A DNA stretch of 64,000 nt, taken from Phaeobacter gallaeciensis (lineage in GTDB: Bacteria; Pseudomonadota; Alphaproteobacteria; Rhodobacterales; Rhodobacteraceae). Location: assembly GCF_001678945.1 (NCBI RefSeq), contig NZ_CP015124.1:620001-684000 (forward strand), given 5' to 3'. A program made the position numbers and the translations under genes. Below the pieces are notes generated by a model. That model saw only the letters and a list, made by a program, of their open reading frames with translations, searched no databases and had not been told where the DNA came from. Shown in pieces: positions 18,919-26,636 of the stretch (position 1 is its first letter; the number at the start of each line of letters is the position of its first letter).

Positions 18919-19254
18919 ATGACCGCGATCGAAGGGTTTTACAGGGCCGAATTCATGACACCAGAGCACCACGGGTTCGGTGTTCTGGCCATCGCGAATG
19001 GAACCGCCCGCGGGGGCGACTCGATCATGTCCTATGTTGGCAGTTGCGACTGCTCCGGCGGTGATGTGACCCTTGACCTGGAGGTCTGCCGCCATTCGCA
19101 TCTGGGACAAATGCAGCCGATTTTCAAAACGGACTGTTGCACCCTGTGCATCACGGGCAAGCAGATCGACGGCGGCCGGATCGCTGGCACCGGACACAGC
19201 CCCGAAGCCCCTGACATTCCGTTCAAATTGATCCTGACCAAGCTGCGCGATTGA
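18919..19254 (+). CDS. GrlR-family small protein
   Basis: The 111-residue protein starts MTAIEGFYRAEFMTPEHHGFGV and shows the beta-barrel pattern of GrlR: GGDSIMSYVGSC, then HSHLGQMQPIF, then GTGHSPEAPDIPFKLILTKL. GrlR is known as the repressor partner of GrlA in the LEE type III system; homologues are widespread as stand-alone proteins without that partner. No type III genes or GrlA are in this window, so its role is unknown. ATG 18919 follows GGGAGAAGACAAG. Four Cys residues in the middle are unusual for so small a protein. Confidence 0.75.
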   Translation: MTAIEGFYRAEFMTPEHHGFGVLAIANGTARGGDSIMSYVGSCDCSGGDVTLDLEVCRHSHLGQMQPIFKTDCCTLCITGKQIDGGRIAGTGHSPEAPDIPFKLILTKLRD

Positions 19255-19409
19255 TAAGGCGACGCAGCGCGCGTTGCGCCAGTGCCGTAAGGCAGTGACC
19301 GGCGAACGCCGGATCCCAAATAGGTGTCTTGCCTCCCCCGCGACGCGTTGATAGGCAGCGCCACGAAATCCGGTCGCAGCCTACCCGGATACCAAAACAA
19401 GGGCCCAAC

Positions 19410-20111
19410 ATGAAAACACTTGTCATCTGCTCAGGCGGACTCGATTCCGTGTCGCTTGCGCATATCGTCGCCGCCGAGCGTCAGCTCACCCGGCTTGTTT
19501 CCTTTGACTATGGCCAGCGCCACCGCAAGGAACTGGACTTTGCCGCCGCTGCCGCGCAGCGCCTTAATGTCCCCCACCACCTGATCGACATGCGCCCCAT
19601 CGGCGCCGCGCTGACCGGATCAGCGCTCACCGACGACATCGACGTCCCCGACGGTCATTACGCAGAAGAAACGATGCGCATCACCGTCGTGCCAAACCGC
19701 AACGCCATCATGCTCGCCATCGGGTTCGGCGTTGCCGCCGCAAACGGGGATGAGGCCGTCGCCACCGCCGTACATGGCGGCGATCACTTCATCTATCCCG
19801 ATTGCCGTCCCGGGTTCACCCGCGCGTTCGAAACCATGCAGAAAGCCGCGCTAGACGGCTATGCCGACGTGGAACTCTACACGCCCTTTGTGGAACGCAG
19901 CAAAGCCGACATCGTCGCCGATGGCGCCCGCCACGGCACCCCCTTTGCCGAGACCTGGTCCTGCTACAAGGGCGGTGATCTGCATTGCGGGCGCTGCGGC
20001 ACCTGTGTTGAGCGCCGCGAGGCCTTCCACCTCGCCGGGGTCGCGGATCCGACAGCCTATACCGACCCGGACTACTGGCTCTCCGCCATTGCCGGAAAGG
20101 AGGGGCACTGA
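19410..20111 (+). CDS. queC: 7-cyano-7-deazaguanine (preQ0) synthase
   Basis: The 233-residue protein converts 7-carboxy-7-deazaguanine to preQ0 using ATP and ammonia. The PP-loop SGGLDSVSLAH is near residue 8, and the zinc cysteines are in CYKGGDLHCGRCGTC near residues 190-204. ATG 19410 was chosen at MKTLVICSGGLDS; the open frame upstream is non-homologous. First of four contiguous preQ1 genes; it overlaps queD by one base (TGATG). I looked for a preQ1 riboswitch in the upstream 155 bp and saw no recognisable one. Confidence 0.97.
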   Translation: MKTLVICSGGLDSVSLAHIVAAERQLTRLVSFDYGQRHRKELDFAAAAAQRLNVPHHLIDMRPIGAALTGSALTDDIDVPDGHYAEETMRITVVPNRNAIMLAIGFGVAAANGDEAVATAVHGGDHFIYPDCRPGFTRAFETMQKAALDGYADVELYTPFVERSKADIVADGARHGTPFAETWSCYKGGDLHCGRCGTCVERREAFHLAGVADPTAYTDPDYWLSAIAGKEGH

Positions 20112-20464
20112 TGTTTCGCATCCGCAAGGAGTTTCATTTCTCCGCCTCGCATCAGCTTTCCCATCTGCCGGACGACCACCAATGCGCGCGCCTGCATGGG
20201 CACAATTACATCGTCGTGGTGGAACTGGCCGCCGAGGCACTGAACGACGACGGGTTTGTCCGCGATTATCACGACCTGAAACCGCTCAAGACCTATATCG
20301 ACGAGACCTTCGATCACCGGCACCTGAACGAAGTGCTGGATGTCGCCTCGACGGCTGAAAACATGGCCCGCCATTTTCACGACTGGTGCGCGGCCCGCTG
20401 GCCTGAAACCAGCGCGGTTCTGGTGAGTGAGACGCCCAAGACCTGGGCCGAATACCGGCCATGA
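20111..20464 (+). CDS. queD: 6-carboxy-5,6,7,8-tetrahydropterin synthase
   Basis: The 117-residue protein converts 7,8-dihydroneopterin triphosphate to 6-carboxytetrahydropterin. Zinc-binding histidines are seen in FHFSASHQL and HGHNYIV (about residues 8-35), and the catalytic region CARLHGH is present. Normal family length. It is translationally coupled to queC by a one-base overlap and to queE by a 4-bp overlap (ATGA). Confidence 0.95.
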   Translation: MFRIRKEFHFSASHQLSHLPDDHQCARLHGHNYIVVVELAAEALNDDGFVRDYHDLKPLKTYIDETFDHRHLNEVLDVASTAENMARHFHDWCAARWPETSAVLVSETPKTWAEYRP

Positions 20465-21168
20465 CCCTGCGTATTGCCGAGATTTTCGGCCCCACCATCC
20501 AGGGCGAAGGCGCCCTGATCGGTGAGCCGACCGTATTCGTACGCGCAGGGGGCTGCGACTATCGCTGCAGCTGGTGCGACAGCCTGCACGCGGTGGACAG
20601 CGCCTATCGCCACACCTGGACACCGATGAGTGACGCGGAGATCTGGGACGAGGTTCTGCGCCTGTCAGGCGGGCAGGCCCTGACCGTCTCGCTCAGCGGC
20701 GGCAACCCCGCGATCCAGGATTTCGCCCCACTCATCGCGCGCGGCCGGGCGGCGGGCTACCGGTTCGCCTGCGAAACGCAAGGATCGGTTTCCCGGCCCT
20801 GGTTCGGCGACCTTGATACGCTGGTGCTGTCCCCGAAACCGCCCTCAAGCGGTGAGAGCGTCGACTGGGCAGCCTTTGCCGCCTGCGTGAAGGCCGGGCA
20901 GACTGCCCGCCAGATGGTGATGAAGATCGTCATCTTTGACGAGGCCGATTATGATTGGGCCAAGGACGCCCACGCGCGCCACCCCGACCTGCCGCTTTAC
21001 CTGCAACCGGGCAATCCCGATGTAGACCCGGAATCCCCTGTGGATCCCCAGGATCTTGCGGACCGGCTGGAATGGCTGACCGAACGCGCCATGACAGATG
21101 GCTGGTTCACCCCCCGTATCCTGCCGCAACTGCATGTCCTGATCTGGGGCAACAAGCGCGGCGTCTGA
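20461..21168 (+). CDS. queE: 7-carboxy-7-deazaguanine synthase (radical SAM)
   Basis: The 235-residue radical-SAM enzyme rearranges carboxytetrahydropterin to 7-carboxy-7-deazaguanine. The cluster cysteines are Cys32, Cys36 and Cys39 in [12 protein letters not shown], and the N-terminal [11 protein letters not shown] is the family signature. [12 protein letters not shown] gives the SAM-binding glycine-rich motif. It overlaps queD by 4 bp. Confidence 0.96.
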   Translation: MTLRIAEIFGPTIQGEGALIGEPTVFVRAGGCDYRCSWCDSLHAVDSAYRHTWTPMSDAEIWDEVLRLSGGQALTVSLSGGNPAIQDFAPLIARGRAAGYRFACETQGSVSRPWFGDLDTLVLSPKPPSSGESVDWAAFAACVKAGQTARQMVMKIVIFDEADYDWAKDAHARHPDLPLYLQPGNPDVDPESPVDPQDLADRLEWLTERAMTDGWFTPRILPQLHVLIWGNKRGV

Positions 21169-21184
21169 CCGATTGGAGCTTTCC

Positions 21185-21649
21185 ATGACAAACGATATCT
21201 ACAGCAATCTCAAACAGCTGGGTGGCGAAACCCGTATTCCCACTAGCCCCGAAGAGGCGGAACTGGAGCGGGTGCCCAACCCGCAGGCAGATGTGGACTA
21301 CAACGTGCGTTTCACCGCGCCGGAATTCACTTCGCTCTGCCCGATGACCGGACAGCCGGATTTTGCCCATCTAGTGATCGACTATGTGCCCGGTGACTGG
21401 CTGGTGGAATCAAAATCGCTGAAGCTGTTTCTGACCTCCTTCCGCAATCACGGTGCCTTTCACGAGGACTGCACAATCTCCATCGCACGTCGGCTGGTGG
21501 ATTTTCTTGATCCCAGATGGCTGCGCATCGGCGGCTACTGGTATCCGCGTGGCGGCATTCCGATTGATGTCTTCTGGCAAACCGGCCCACTGCCTGAGAG
21601 CGTGTGGATCCCGGACCAAGGCGTGCCGCCCTATCGCGGACGGGGTTGA
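21185..21649 (+). CDS. queF: NADPH-dependent preQ0 reductase (short, YkvM-type)
   Basis: The 154-residue protein reduces preQ0 to preQ1. The catalytic Cys52 lies in [13 protein letters not shown] with Asp59 nearby, and the QueF signature [16 protein letters not shown] is near residue 78. It is the unimodular short form. ATG 21185 follows GGAGCTTTCC. It closes the queCDEF operon and is followed by a strong hairpin at 21685. It is the last core gene before the genomic island. Confidence 0.96.
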   Translation: MTNDIYSNLKQLGGETRIPTSPEEAELERVPNPQADVDYNVRFTAPEFTSLCPMTGQPDFAHLVIDYVPGDWLVESKSLKLFLTSFRNHGAFHEDCTISIARRLVDFLDPRWLRIGGYWYPRGGIPIDVFWQTGPLPESVWIPDQGVPPYRGRG

Positions 21650-21684
21650 TCGCCTAGCGGCAAAAAACACAACAATCCACCTAG

Positions 21685-21706
21685 GGGGCGTCAGGCCTGA
21701 CGCCCC
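21685..21706 (+). terminator. 22-bp perfect palindrome, probable que operon terminator
   Basis: GGGGCGTCAG and its exact complement CTGACGCCCC abut GC to form a 22-bp perfect palindrome 35 bp after queF. There is no T tract. A second inverted repeat, TGGCCAA/TTGGCCA, is at 21771-21787. Confidence 0.55.
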
Positions 21707-21933
21707 AGCCAATCGCGACGATTAGGGAAAAGACATCGCGCAAGGCCGCAATTGTGTCACCGGGTCGCTATGGCCAATGGTTGGCCAGCCGCCGGTGAGA
21801 ATTCACCCTAACCAGATCTCCCCAGCAGATTTCCGAGATGGCGACGCTATGCGCAGACGCATCGCCATGCGAGAACTGGCCTGAAAACTTTTCTGCCGCG
21901 CAGAGATGATTTTGGCATACAAACGAAGGGGGA

Positions 21934-21952
21934 ATGGTGGGTGATGAGAGAC
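21934..21952 (-). repeat. left attachment site (copy of tRNA-Val 3' end)
   Basis: ATGGTGGGTGATGAGAGAC; 18 of these 19 bases match the 3' end of tRNA-Val (CCA, acceptor stem, part of the T arm) and no tRNA body follows. It is the duplicated att core marking the island's left end. Confidence 0.88.
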
Positions 21953-21992
21953 GGAAACAAACCTGAAATTACTGCAGGAATTCAGATCCGCA

Positions 21993-22057
21993 GTGTCCCA
22001 CGCCAGCAGTGGAACCCGGATATAGAAAACAATCACTTACAGAACCGGTGTCCCACG
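21993..22057. repeat. GTGTCCCACG repeats, candidate integrase arm-type sites (left end)
   Basis: GTGTCCCACGCC at 21993-22004 and GTGTCCCACG at 22048-22057 lie in the same orientation, 41 and 96 bp inside the left att core. The 12-mer recurs next to the right att core at 38792. Paired motifs flanking the core at both ends are the pattern of lambda-type integrase arm sites. Confidence 0.5.
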
Positions 22058-22331
22058 AAAACCATCTTCGCCCAGTCGGCAGCTGGCTCGCGGCATTGCT
22101 GTCTCCGCAGCCTCGGAAACTTGCTGGGGCTCCGGTCTAAGGCAGCCATTTCCAGAGCTTCCGTTAGATATTTCGGCGCACCTTCCCCTGCGATCGATTT
22201 ACCCCTCTGGGATCACATCCCACCGGCCTTGGCTGCTCGGCGGATTGTGGAAACCCTCAAAGGTTTCCAGTTTTCCTGTCAGGCAGTGCGGAACTGTTTT
22301 CGCCGAGTTTGCTAGGTTCGCCTCACCTAAA
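22058..22331. other. non-coding island left flank
   Basis: No gene is recognised. GGAAACC/GGTTTCC arms at 22249-22268 form a small hairpin. Confidence 0.4.
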
Positions 22332-22532
22332 TCAAGCGTTCGCCGGAGCAAGCTCCCGCAAGGCACGCGCCATTTCCAGATAGCCGGAATATCCATACTG
22401 CGCGTGCATGCTTTCATACCATGCGGCCCAAGGCTCTCGGCGCTCCTCTGCGAACACGTCGCTCCAGAACCCCTTACGAACACTTACCTGGCCATCGGGC
22501 AACCTCGAAACCTCTATCCGCGCCTCACTCAT
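22332..22532 (-). CDS. 66-residue hypothetical protein
   Basis: A short gene starts at ATG 22532 and is preceded by a perfect ribosome site (AAGGAGG, about six bases upstream). The protein begins MSEARIEVSRLPDGQVSVRKG and is rich in aromatic and charged residues (WSDVFAEERREPWAAWYESMHAQYGYSGY), suggesting a small folded domain and not noise. There is no signal peptide or membrane segment. It lies alone just inside the island's left end. I do not recognise a family; a role in the mobile element or as an antitoxin-like partner cannot be excluded. Confidence 0.6.
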   Translation of the reverse strand: MSEARIEVSRLPDGQVSVRKGFWSDVFAEERREPWAAWYESMHAQYGYSGYLEMARALRELAPANA

Positions 22533-22886
22533 CAAAAGCCTCCTTTTGTGGTCTGCCGAAGTCATCAGCGGCACAAGGCGCCAAGCGACCCCCCGTCTCC
22601 TGCCCTTCATATTCCACGTTCTGGACCTTGTAGAGCCTCTTAACGCCATTCCGTTGCCTGTAAGCAGAAAGACATACCTTCAGGCTTGCACTCCAACGTT
22701 GTCCTATCCGTGGCAGATTTTGCAGCCGCAGCGCGGGCAGGCAAGTCGCGACGATCCGAAGCGTGGGATCCCCAGCTTTTACGCCGCTCTCGGCATAGCT
22801 GTCACAGAGCCCCTAGGACAATCCAGCTGGGAAAGGCGAAGCGCGTTCACCACCCTAATCATGGAACAAAGCCCAACTACCGTAAC
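22533..22886. other. 354-bp gap without a recognised gene
   Basis: Short open frames exist on the plus strand but none has a ribosome site or recognisable product. The region holds the promoter of the 66-aa gene and the 3' flank of the RTX/FG-GAP gene. Confidence 0.4.
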
Positions 22887-25790
22887 TTAGAGCATATCAT
22901 CGCCGTAAATTACGTAGTTCTGGACATCTGAAAGGGTAACAAGAATGTCATCATATCCGTCGTTGTTCATGTCACCCGCTGCAGCAGCGGTAGAGTCCAC
23001 GTAGTTGGTGGATGTGTCATCTGCCGGGCGAATGACAAAACCGCCGGTCCCCGCGGCGATATCAGACAGATGAATAGCCTCAGTCGAACCCGTCCCGAAA
23101 ATCACGTAAACGCCAAGCGCCTCTCCAGTGTTCACGTCGCTGCCCGTAATGGCAATGTCGTCGCGCCCGTCGCCATTTACATCTCCGAGGAACGTTACGG
23201 AGCTGCCAATAGCAGACAGTTCCTGTGTCCCCATGATTTCGACCCCGCGCGAGCCGAGGTCATCCAGTTCAACGGCAGCAGGGTTTGCACTTCCAAAGAC
23301 AACATAGGCTGCGCCTGTGTTTTCCCGATCGCCGCGATCTGCGTAAGGCAGGCCAATCAGGATGTCGTCCAAACCATCGTTGTTGAAGTCGCCTCCACCT
23401 GACAGTTGGGCACCGCCAGTTTCCGCCCATTCCAAGTCATCGGCATATTGCAGATGCGAGCGTATCTGGAACCCATCGTCGGAAAACCCGTCTTCAAGGA
23501 ATACTGGCGAACCCTGGCTCCGGCCTTGCACCACAAAGAAGCTCTCCGTCTTATCGGCGACGTGCCGCATGGCGATCACCATGTCATCCAGCCCGTCCCC
23601 ATTGGTATCTCCAGCGGAGCTGACACTGGCGCCCGTCGCCAATCCATCTGCAGAGTCGATTACAAAGCCCCCTTCCCCACCTTCGATAGGGTGCACGCTG
23701 GATAGGGAAGTATCCGTGATGACGTAGCCAATCAGGTGATTGAAATCGGTATCATCAATCACGCGCGAGCTGTCCATGACCAGAGCATCGCTGTTGCCGT
23801 CACCATTTATGTCACCTAGCGCGGCCCCATTAATCCCCAGTGTTCCAAGAAATTCTCCGGCGCCTTCGATCAGGCTGGTATTCGGCTCTGTTCCATCTGC
23901 AAGTGTCACATTGGAGGAGCCGGTGTAGACGAAGGTCGCGCCGATACCTTCAAAGTTGGAAACGCCCATGACGAAGTCAGCACGCCCATCATCATCAACG
24001 TCTTCCAGCACACCGATGAAGTTGGCAAGATCCAGCCAGTTTCCGGTATCAAGCGTCACCGTGAACCCGGTACTTCCCGAGGCAGCCTCTGCCACGTTGA
24101 CAAGATCCGCCTGTGATGCAGCACCGTACAGCACATGATATTCGTAGGCAGATTGGCTACTTCCCCTGACAAGCAGATCCGAACGCCCGTCACCGTTGAA
24201 ATCACCTAAGCGACCTCCAGGATCTTCATCCGTCAATGGCGTCATTCCAGTGAGTTCAAAGCCTCTGAAATTCCCGGACAAACCAGCAAGGTCGGAGCCA
24301 GGAGTGCCACCGCCGGAGGACGCGCTAGTGGAAAAGCTTGAGAGTGTCACGCTGGACAGGTAGGTATGATTTGACTCCCCGGTGTCGGGGTTAACTGACC
24401 CCTGGCGGTCATAGTGAATAACCGTATCCGTAGCCCCGACGCCCTGCCCGCTTTCAACCCAGATCGAGGCCCCGTCCCGGTTCCCGTCTGATGCAGCATA
24501 GGTTCGCAAGCTATCCGCAGTAAACCGCTGACCGCCTACTGTCAGGATGTCCTCGGCGCTGAAGTCGCGGACCGTATCATCCCCGTCTGCGCCAAAGGCA
24601 CCGGCCGACTGTACAAAACCCCAGTAAGAATTCGTGACGGTGTAGGAGGCCCCGACGGTGTTGAACCGGAAATGATCTTCACCTTCGCCCCCCCAATACA
24701 CATCATCGCCACTATAGCCCACGAGCGTATCGTCCCCGCCGTCTCCGGTCAGCAAGTCGGCACCTGCTCCTCCTCGCAGGACATCGTCGCCGCTACCGCC
24801 ATAAAGGGTGTCATCACCACTGTCACCGTAGAGGAAGTCGCCACCGCTTTGACCGCTAATGTAGTCATCTCCCGCCCCACCAGCCATCGTATCGCGCCCC
24901 CCTGCCCCTGAGAGAGTGTCCGCTCCACGACCACCAAGAAGAGCATCACTGCCAGCCATGCCAGCCATGCTGTCATCTCCGTCGCCACCAATCAGGTAAT
25001 CGCCTCTACCGCCGCCCAACAGCGTGTCTGCCCCGTCCCCACCATCAAGCTGATCGCGCCCAGCATTGCCCCGCAGTTCGTCATCACCGAAATTGCCAAA
25101 CAAACGGTCGTCAGCCTTACCTCCGATCAGACGGTCGTGACCCCCACCACCTTTGATTTTGTCTTTCCCGCCGCCGCCAAGCAGGATGTCGTCGCCTCCG
25201 TTTCCGACGAGTCGGTCCCGTTTACCTCCGCCCGATATGAAGTCGTCGTCCGCTCCGCCAATTATCTTATCCTTGCCATTCATGCCGCGGAGGGTGTCGT
25301 TCCCACCTCCGCCAAAAAGGCGATCGTTCTTACTGCCACCGCTCGCGTGATCATTCGCAGCACTGCCAGAAAATCGCATCGACTGCTCCAACTCATCCAC
25401 AATCGAGCCAAAAAGGTCGGTGAAGTTGAAGTCTACAGCACTCCGGGACTGCACATCCAAATTGGATGGCGTCTCGAACAAGGCCGCCATGGCATCCGGG
25501 CGCCCAGCATTGAGTTCAGAACGTGCGGTCAGGAAATCGGCAAGGCTCCATTCCAATTCGTCCATGACCGCCTGAAGCTCACCCGAGCTAGAGTAATAAC
25601 GCATCTCGGAGACAAGACCGTCATAAGGCACATTGTCCGTACCAAATTCGATAGGAGAAGCATCCACTTCGACTCGACGGCCGAGCTCATCCACAAAGAC
25701 AATGGGGCCAGCGGCAACCTGTTCCTGAACCCGCCCTAGGAGGGCACTGTTGAAAAAATGGGTCTCTGTTCCAAGAAGGCGAAGCCGCAT
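22887..25790 (-). CDS. large RTX calcium-binding / FG-GAP repeat protein
   Basis: The protein is about 967 residues. Residues 1-150 are non-repetitive, with an acidic, dimer-like stretch. Residues about 152-375 are a long run of RTX nonapeptides (for example GGGGNDTLRG, GGDGADTLLG, GGAGDDYISG) that fold as a calcium-bound beta-roll. Residues about 529-967 hold at least seven FG-GAP/integrin-like calcium loops (GDFNGDGRSDLLV, GDINGDGNSDALV, GDTNGDGLDDMVI, GDFNNDGLDDILI, GDVNGDGRDDIAI, GDMNNDGYDDILV), predicting a beta-propeller. There is no N-terminal signal peptide, so type I secretion is likely, but no T1SS genes are nearby. The start is uncertain; ATG 25790 (MRLRLLGTET) has only a weak ribosome site. 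Probable surface or secreted adhesin. Confidence 0.88.
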   Translation of the reverse strand: MRLRLLGTETHFFNSALLGRVQEQVAAGPIVFVDELGRRVEVDASPIEFGTDNVPYDGLVSEMRYYSSSGELQAVMDELEWSLADFLTARSELNAGRPDAMAALFETPSNLDVQSRSAVDFNFTDLFGSIVDELEQSMRFSGSAANDHASGGSKNDRLFGGGGNDTLRGMNGKDKIIGGADDDFISGGGKRDRLVGNGGDDILLGGGGKDKIKGGGGHDRLIGGKADDRLFGNFGDDELRGNAGRDQLDGGDGADTLLGGGRGDYLIGGDGDDSMAGMAGSDALLGGRGADTLSGAGGRDTMAGGAGDDYISGQSGGDFLYGDSGDDTLYGGSGDDVLRGGAGADLLTGDGGDDTLVGYSGDDVYWGGEGEDHFRFNTVGASYTVTNSYWGFVQSAGAFGADGDDTVRDFSAEDILTVGGQRFTADSLRTYAASDGNRDGASIWVESGQGVGATDTVIHYDRQGSVNPDTGESNHTYLSSVTLSSFSTSASSGGGTPGSDLAGLSGNFRGFELTGMTPLTDEDPGGRLGDFNGDGRSDLLVRGSSQSAYEYHVLYGAASQADLVNVAEAASGSTGFTVTLDTGNWLDLANFIGVLEDVDDDGRADFVMGVSNFEGIGATFVYTGSSNVTLADGTEPNTSLIEGAGEFLGTLGINGAALGDINGDGNSDALVMDSSRVIDDTDFNHLIGYVITDTSLSSVHPIEGGEGGFVIDSADGLATGASVSSAGDTNGDGLDDMVIAMRHVADKTESFFVVQGRSQGSPVFLEDGFSDDGFQIRSHLQYADDLEWAETGGAQLSGGGDFNNDGLDDILIGLPYADRGDRENTGAAYVVFGSANPAAVELDDLGSRGVEIMGTQELSAIGSSVTFLGDVNGDGRDDIAITGSDVNTGEALGVYVIFGTGSTEAIHLSDIAAGTGGFVIRPADDTSTNYVDSTAAAAGDMNNDGYDDILVTLSDVQNYVIYGDDML

Positions 25791-26377
25791 AACACAATCT
25801 GCCTGTTCTATTGGTTTCGAATGGGCGCTCACAAAAACACGCGCGGTAGCCCATGGTTGCGGTAATTTGCATCTCAGATCAAGGTTTAGGCACCATCTCA
25901 CACAGGCTCGCCCTGGACCGGGAACGCATGACAACTCTGGCGCAAGCCCCATATCGCGCCCTATGCGCTATCCGCACAAAGCAAATCCAGATGACTGGAG
26001 CTGCAGAGCCTAAAGAACTGCCGACAGCTCTCAGCCCGTAGGAGACATTCGTGCAGCAATACGGAACAGGAAGCTCCCGGCAGGTTGGGCGGTGAGTCGT
26101 CGTTTGCAGCGCTGGTCACGGATAGTAGCGATGCGCAGGAAGCGGGCGTTGCAACGTCAACCTTCTGACGTACTCAGCCAACGCTTCATGCTGCGTTGCC
26201 GAGCACAAAAGCTGCAGTTCGCCGCAGGCGCATCATCTAAGCTTGGCGGACAGGCAGCAATCCGGCACAAGTCAAACGATACAGGGAGATGGTGTCACGC
26301 TTGGCCTTGTTGTAACATGCTTTCCCTTGTTGTAATGCGGGTAAGCAATTGTGAGACAGCGAGGAAAGGATGCTGCG
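25791..26377. promoter_or_regulatory. divergent intergenic region with tandem 11-bp repeat upstream of the biosynthetic operon (26305-26335)
   Basis: This 587-bp gap lies between the RTX gene and the ACP gene. CCTTGTTGTAA occurs twice in direct orientation, at 26305-26315 and 26325-26335, exactly 20 bp apart (two helical turns), 43-73 bp before the ACP start. This is the spacing expected for a tandem activator or repressor operator. No coding gene was recognised in the rest. Confidence 0.5.
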
Positions 26378-26632
26378 GTGCCAGAAAACGCCGTTTCCGA
26401 CAAGACGATGCGCGACTTCCTGCGCACCTCCATCGCGCGGATCGCCAAGCTGCCTGTCGAGGAGATCGATGACGCGACCGCAATCCAAGACTACGGGCTG
26501 ACCTCGCTAGAGGTGGTGGTCCTGAGCGGCAACCTCGAAGACGCATTTGGACTCGAGATTGACCCGGCACTGGTCTTCGAATTCCGCACCATCGACGTTG
26601 TCTGCGCGAGCCTCGCTGGCAGCAGGGCCTGA
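26378..26632 (+). CDS. acyl carrier protein
   Basis: The 84-residue carrier protein has a predicted phosphopantetheine site at Ser43 in DYGLTSLEVVVLSGNLEDAFG; Thr replaces the usual Asp before the Ser, as in several polyketide and fatty-acyl ligase-associated carriers. GTG 26378 was chosen because AGGAAAGGA lies seven bases upstream. It is the first gene of sub-cluster A; the carbamoyltransferase start follows its stop by four bases. It likely accepts the acyl group activated by the fatty-acyl-AMP ligase three genes downstream. The Ser must be modified by a phosphopantetheinyl transferase encoded elsewhere. Confidence 0.88.
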   Translation: MPENAVSDKTMRDFLRTSIARIAKLPVEEIDDATAIQDYGLTSLEVVVLSGNLEDAFGLEIDPALVFEFRTIDVVCASLAGSRA

Positions 26633-26636
26633 ACGC

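Noticed and set aside
19255-19409. Possible preQ1 riboswitch before queC
   Set aside because: Only a short CCGGCG/CGCCGG hairpin is visible; I could not identify a preQ1 aptamer consensus by eye.
22993-25350. CRISPR-like periodicity in the RTX gene DNA
   Set aside because: The repeats are 27-base codon-level RTX units in a continuous reading frame, not spacer-repeat arrays.
25137-25739. 200-codon plus-strand open frame within the RTX gene
   Set aside because: It is the antisense shadow of the RTX repeats, rich in Val/Ser/Ala from repeated GGxGxD codons; no ribosome site.
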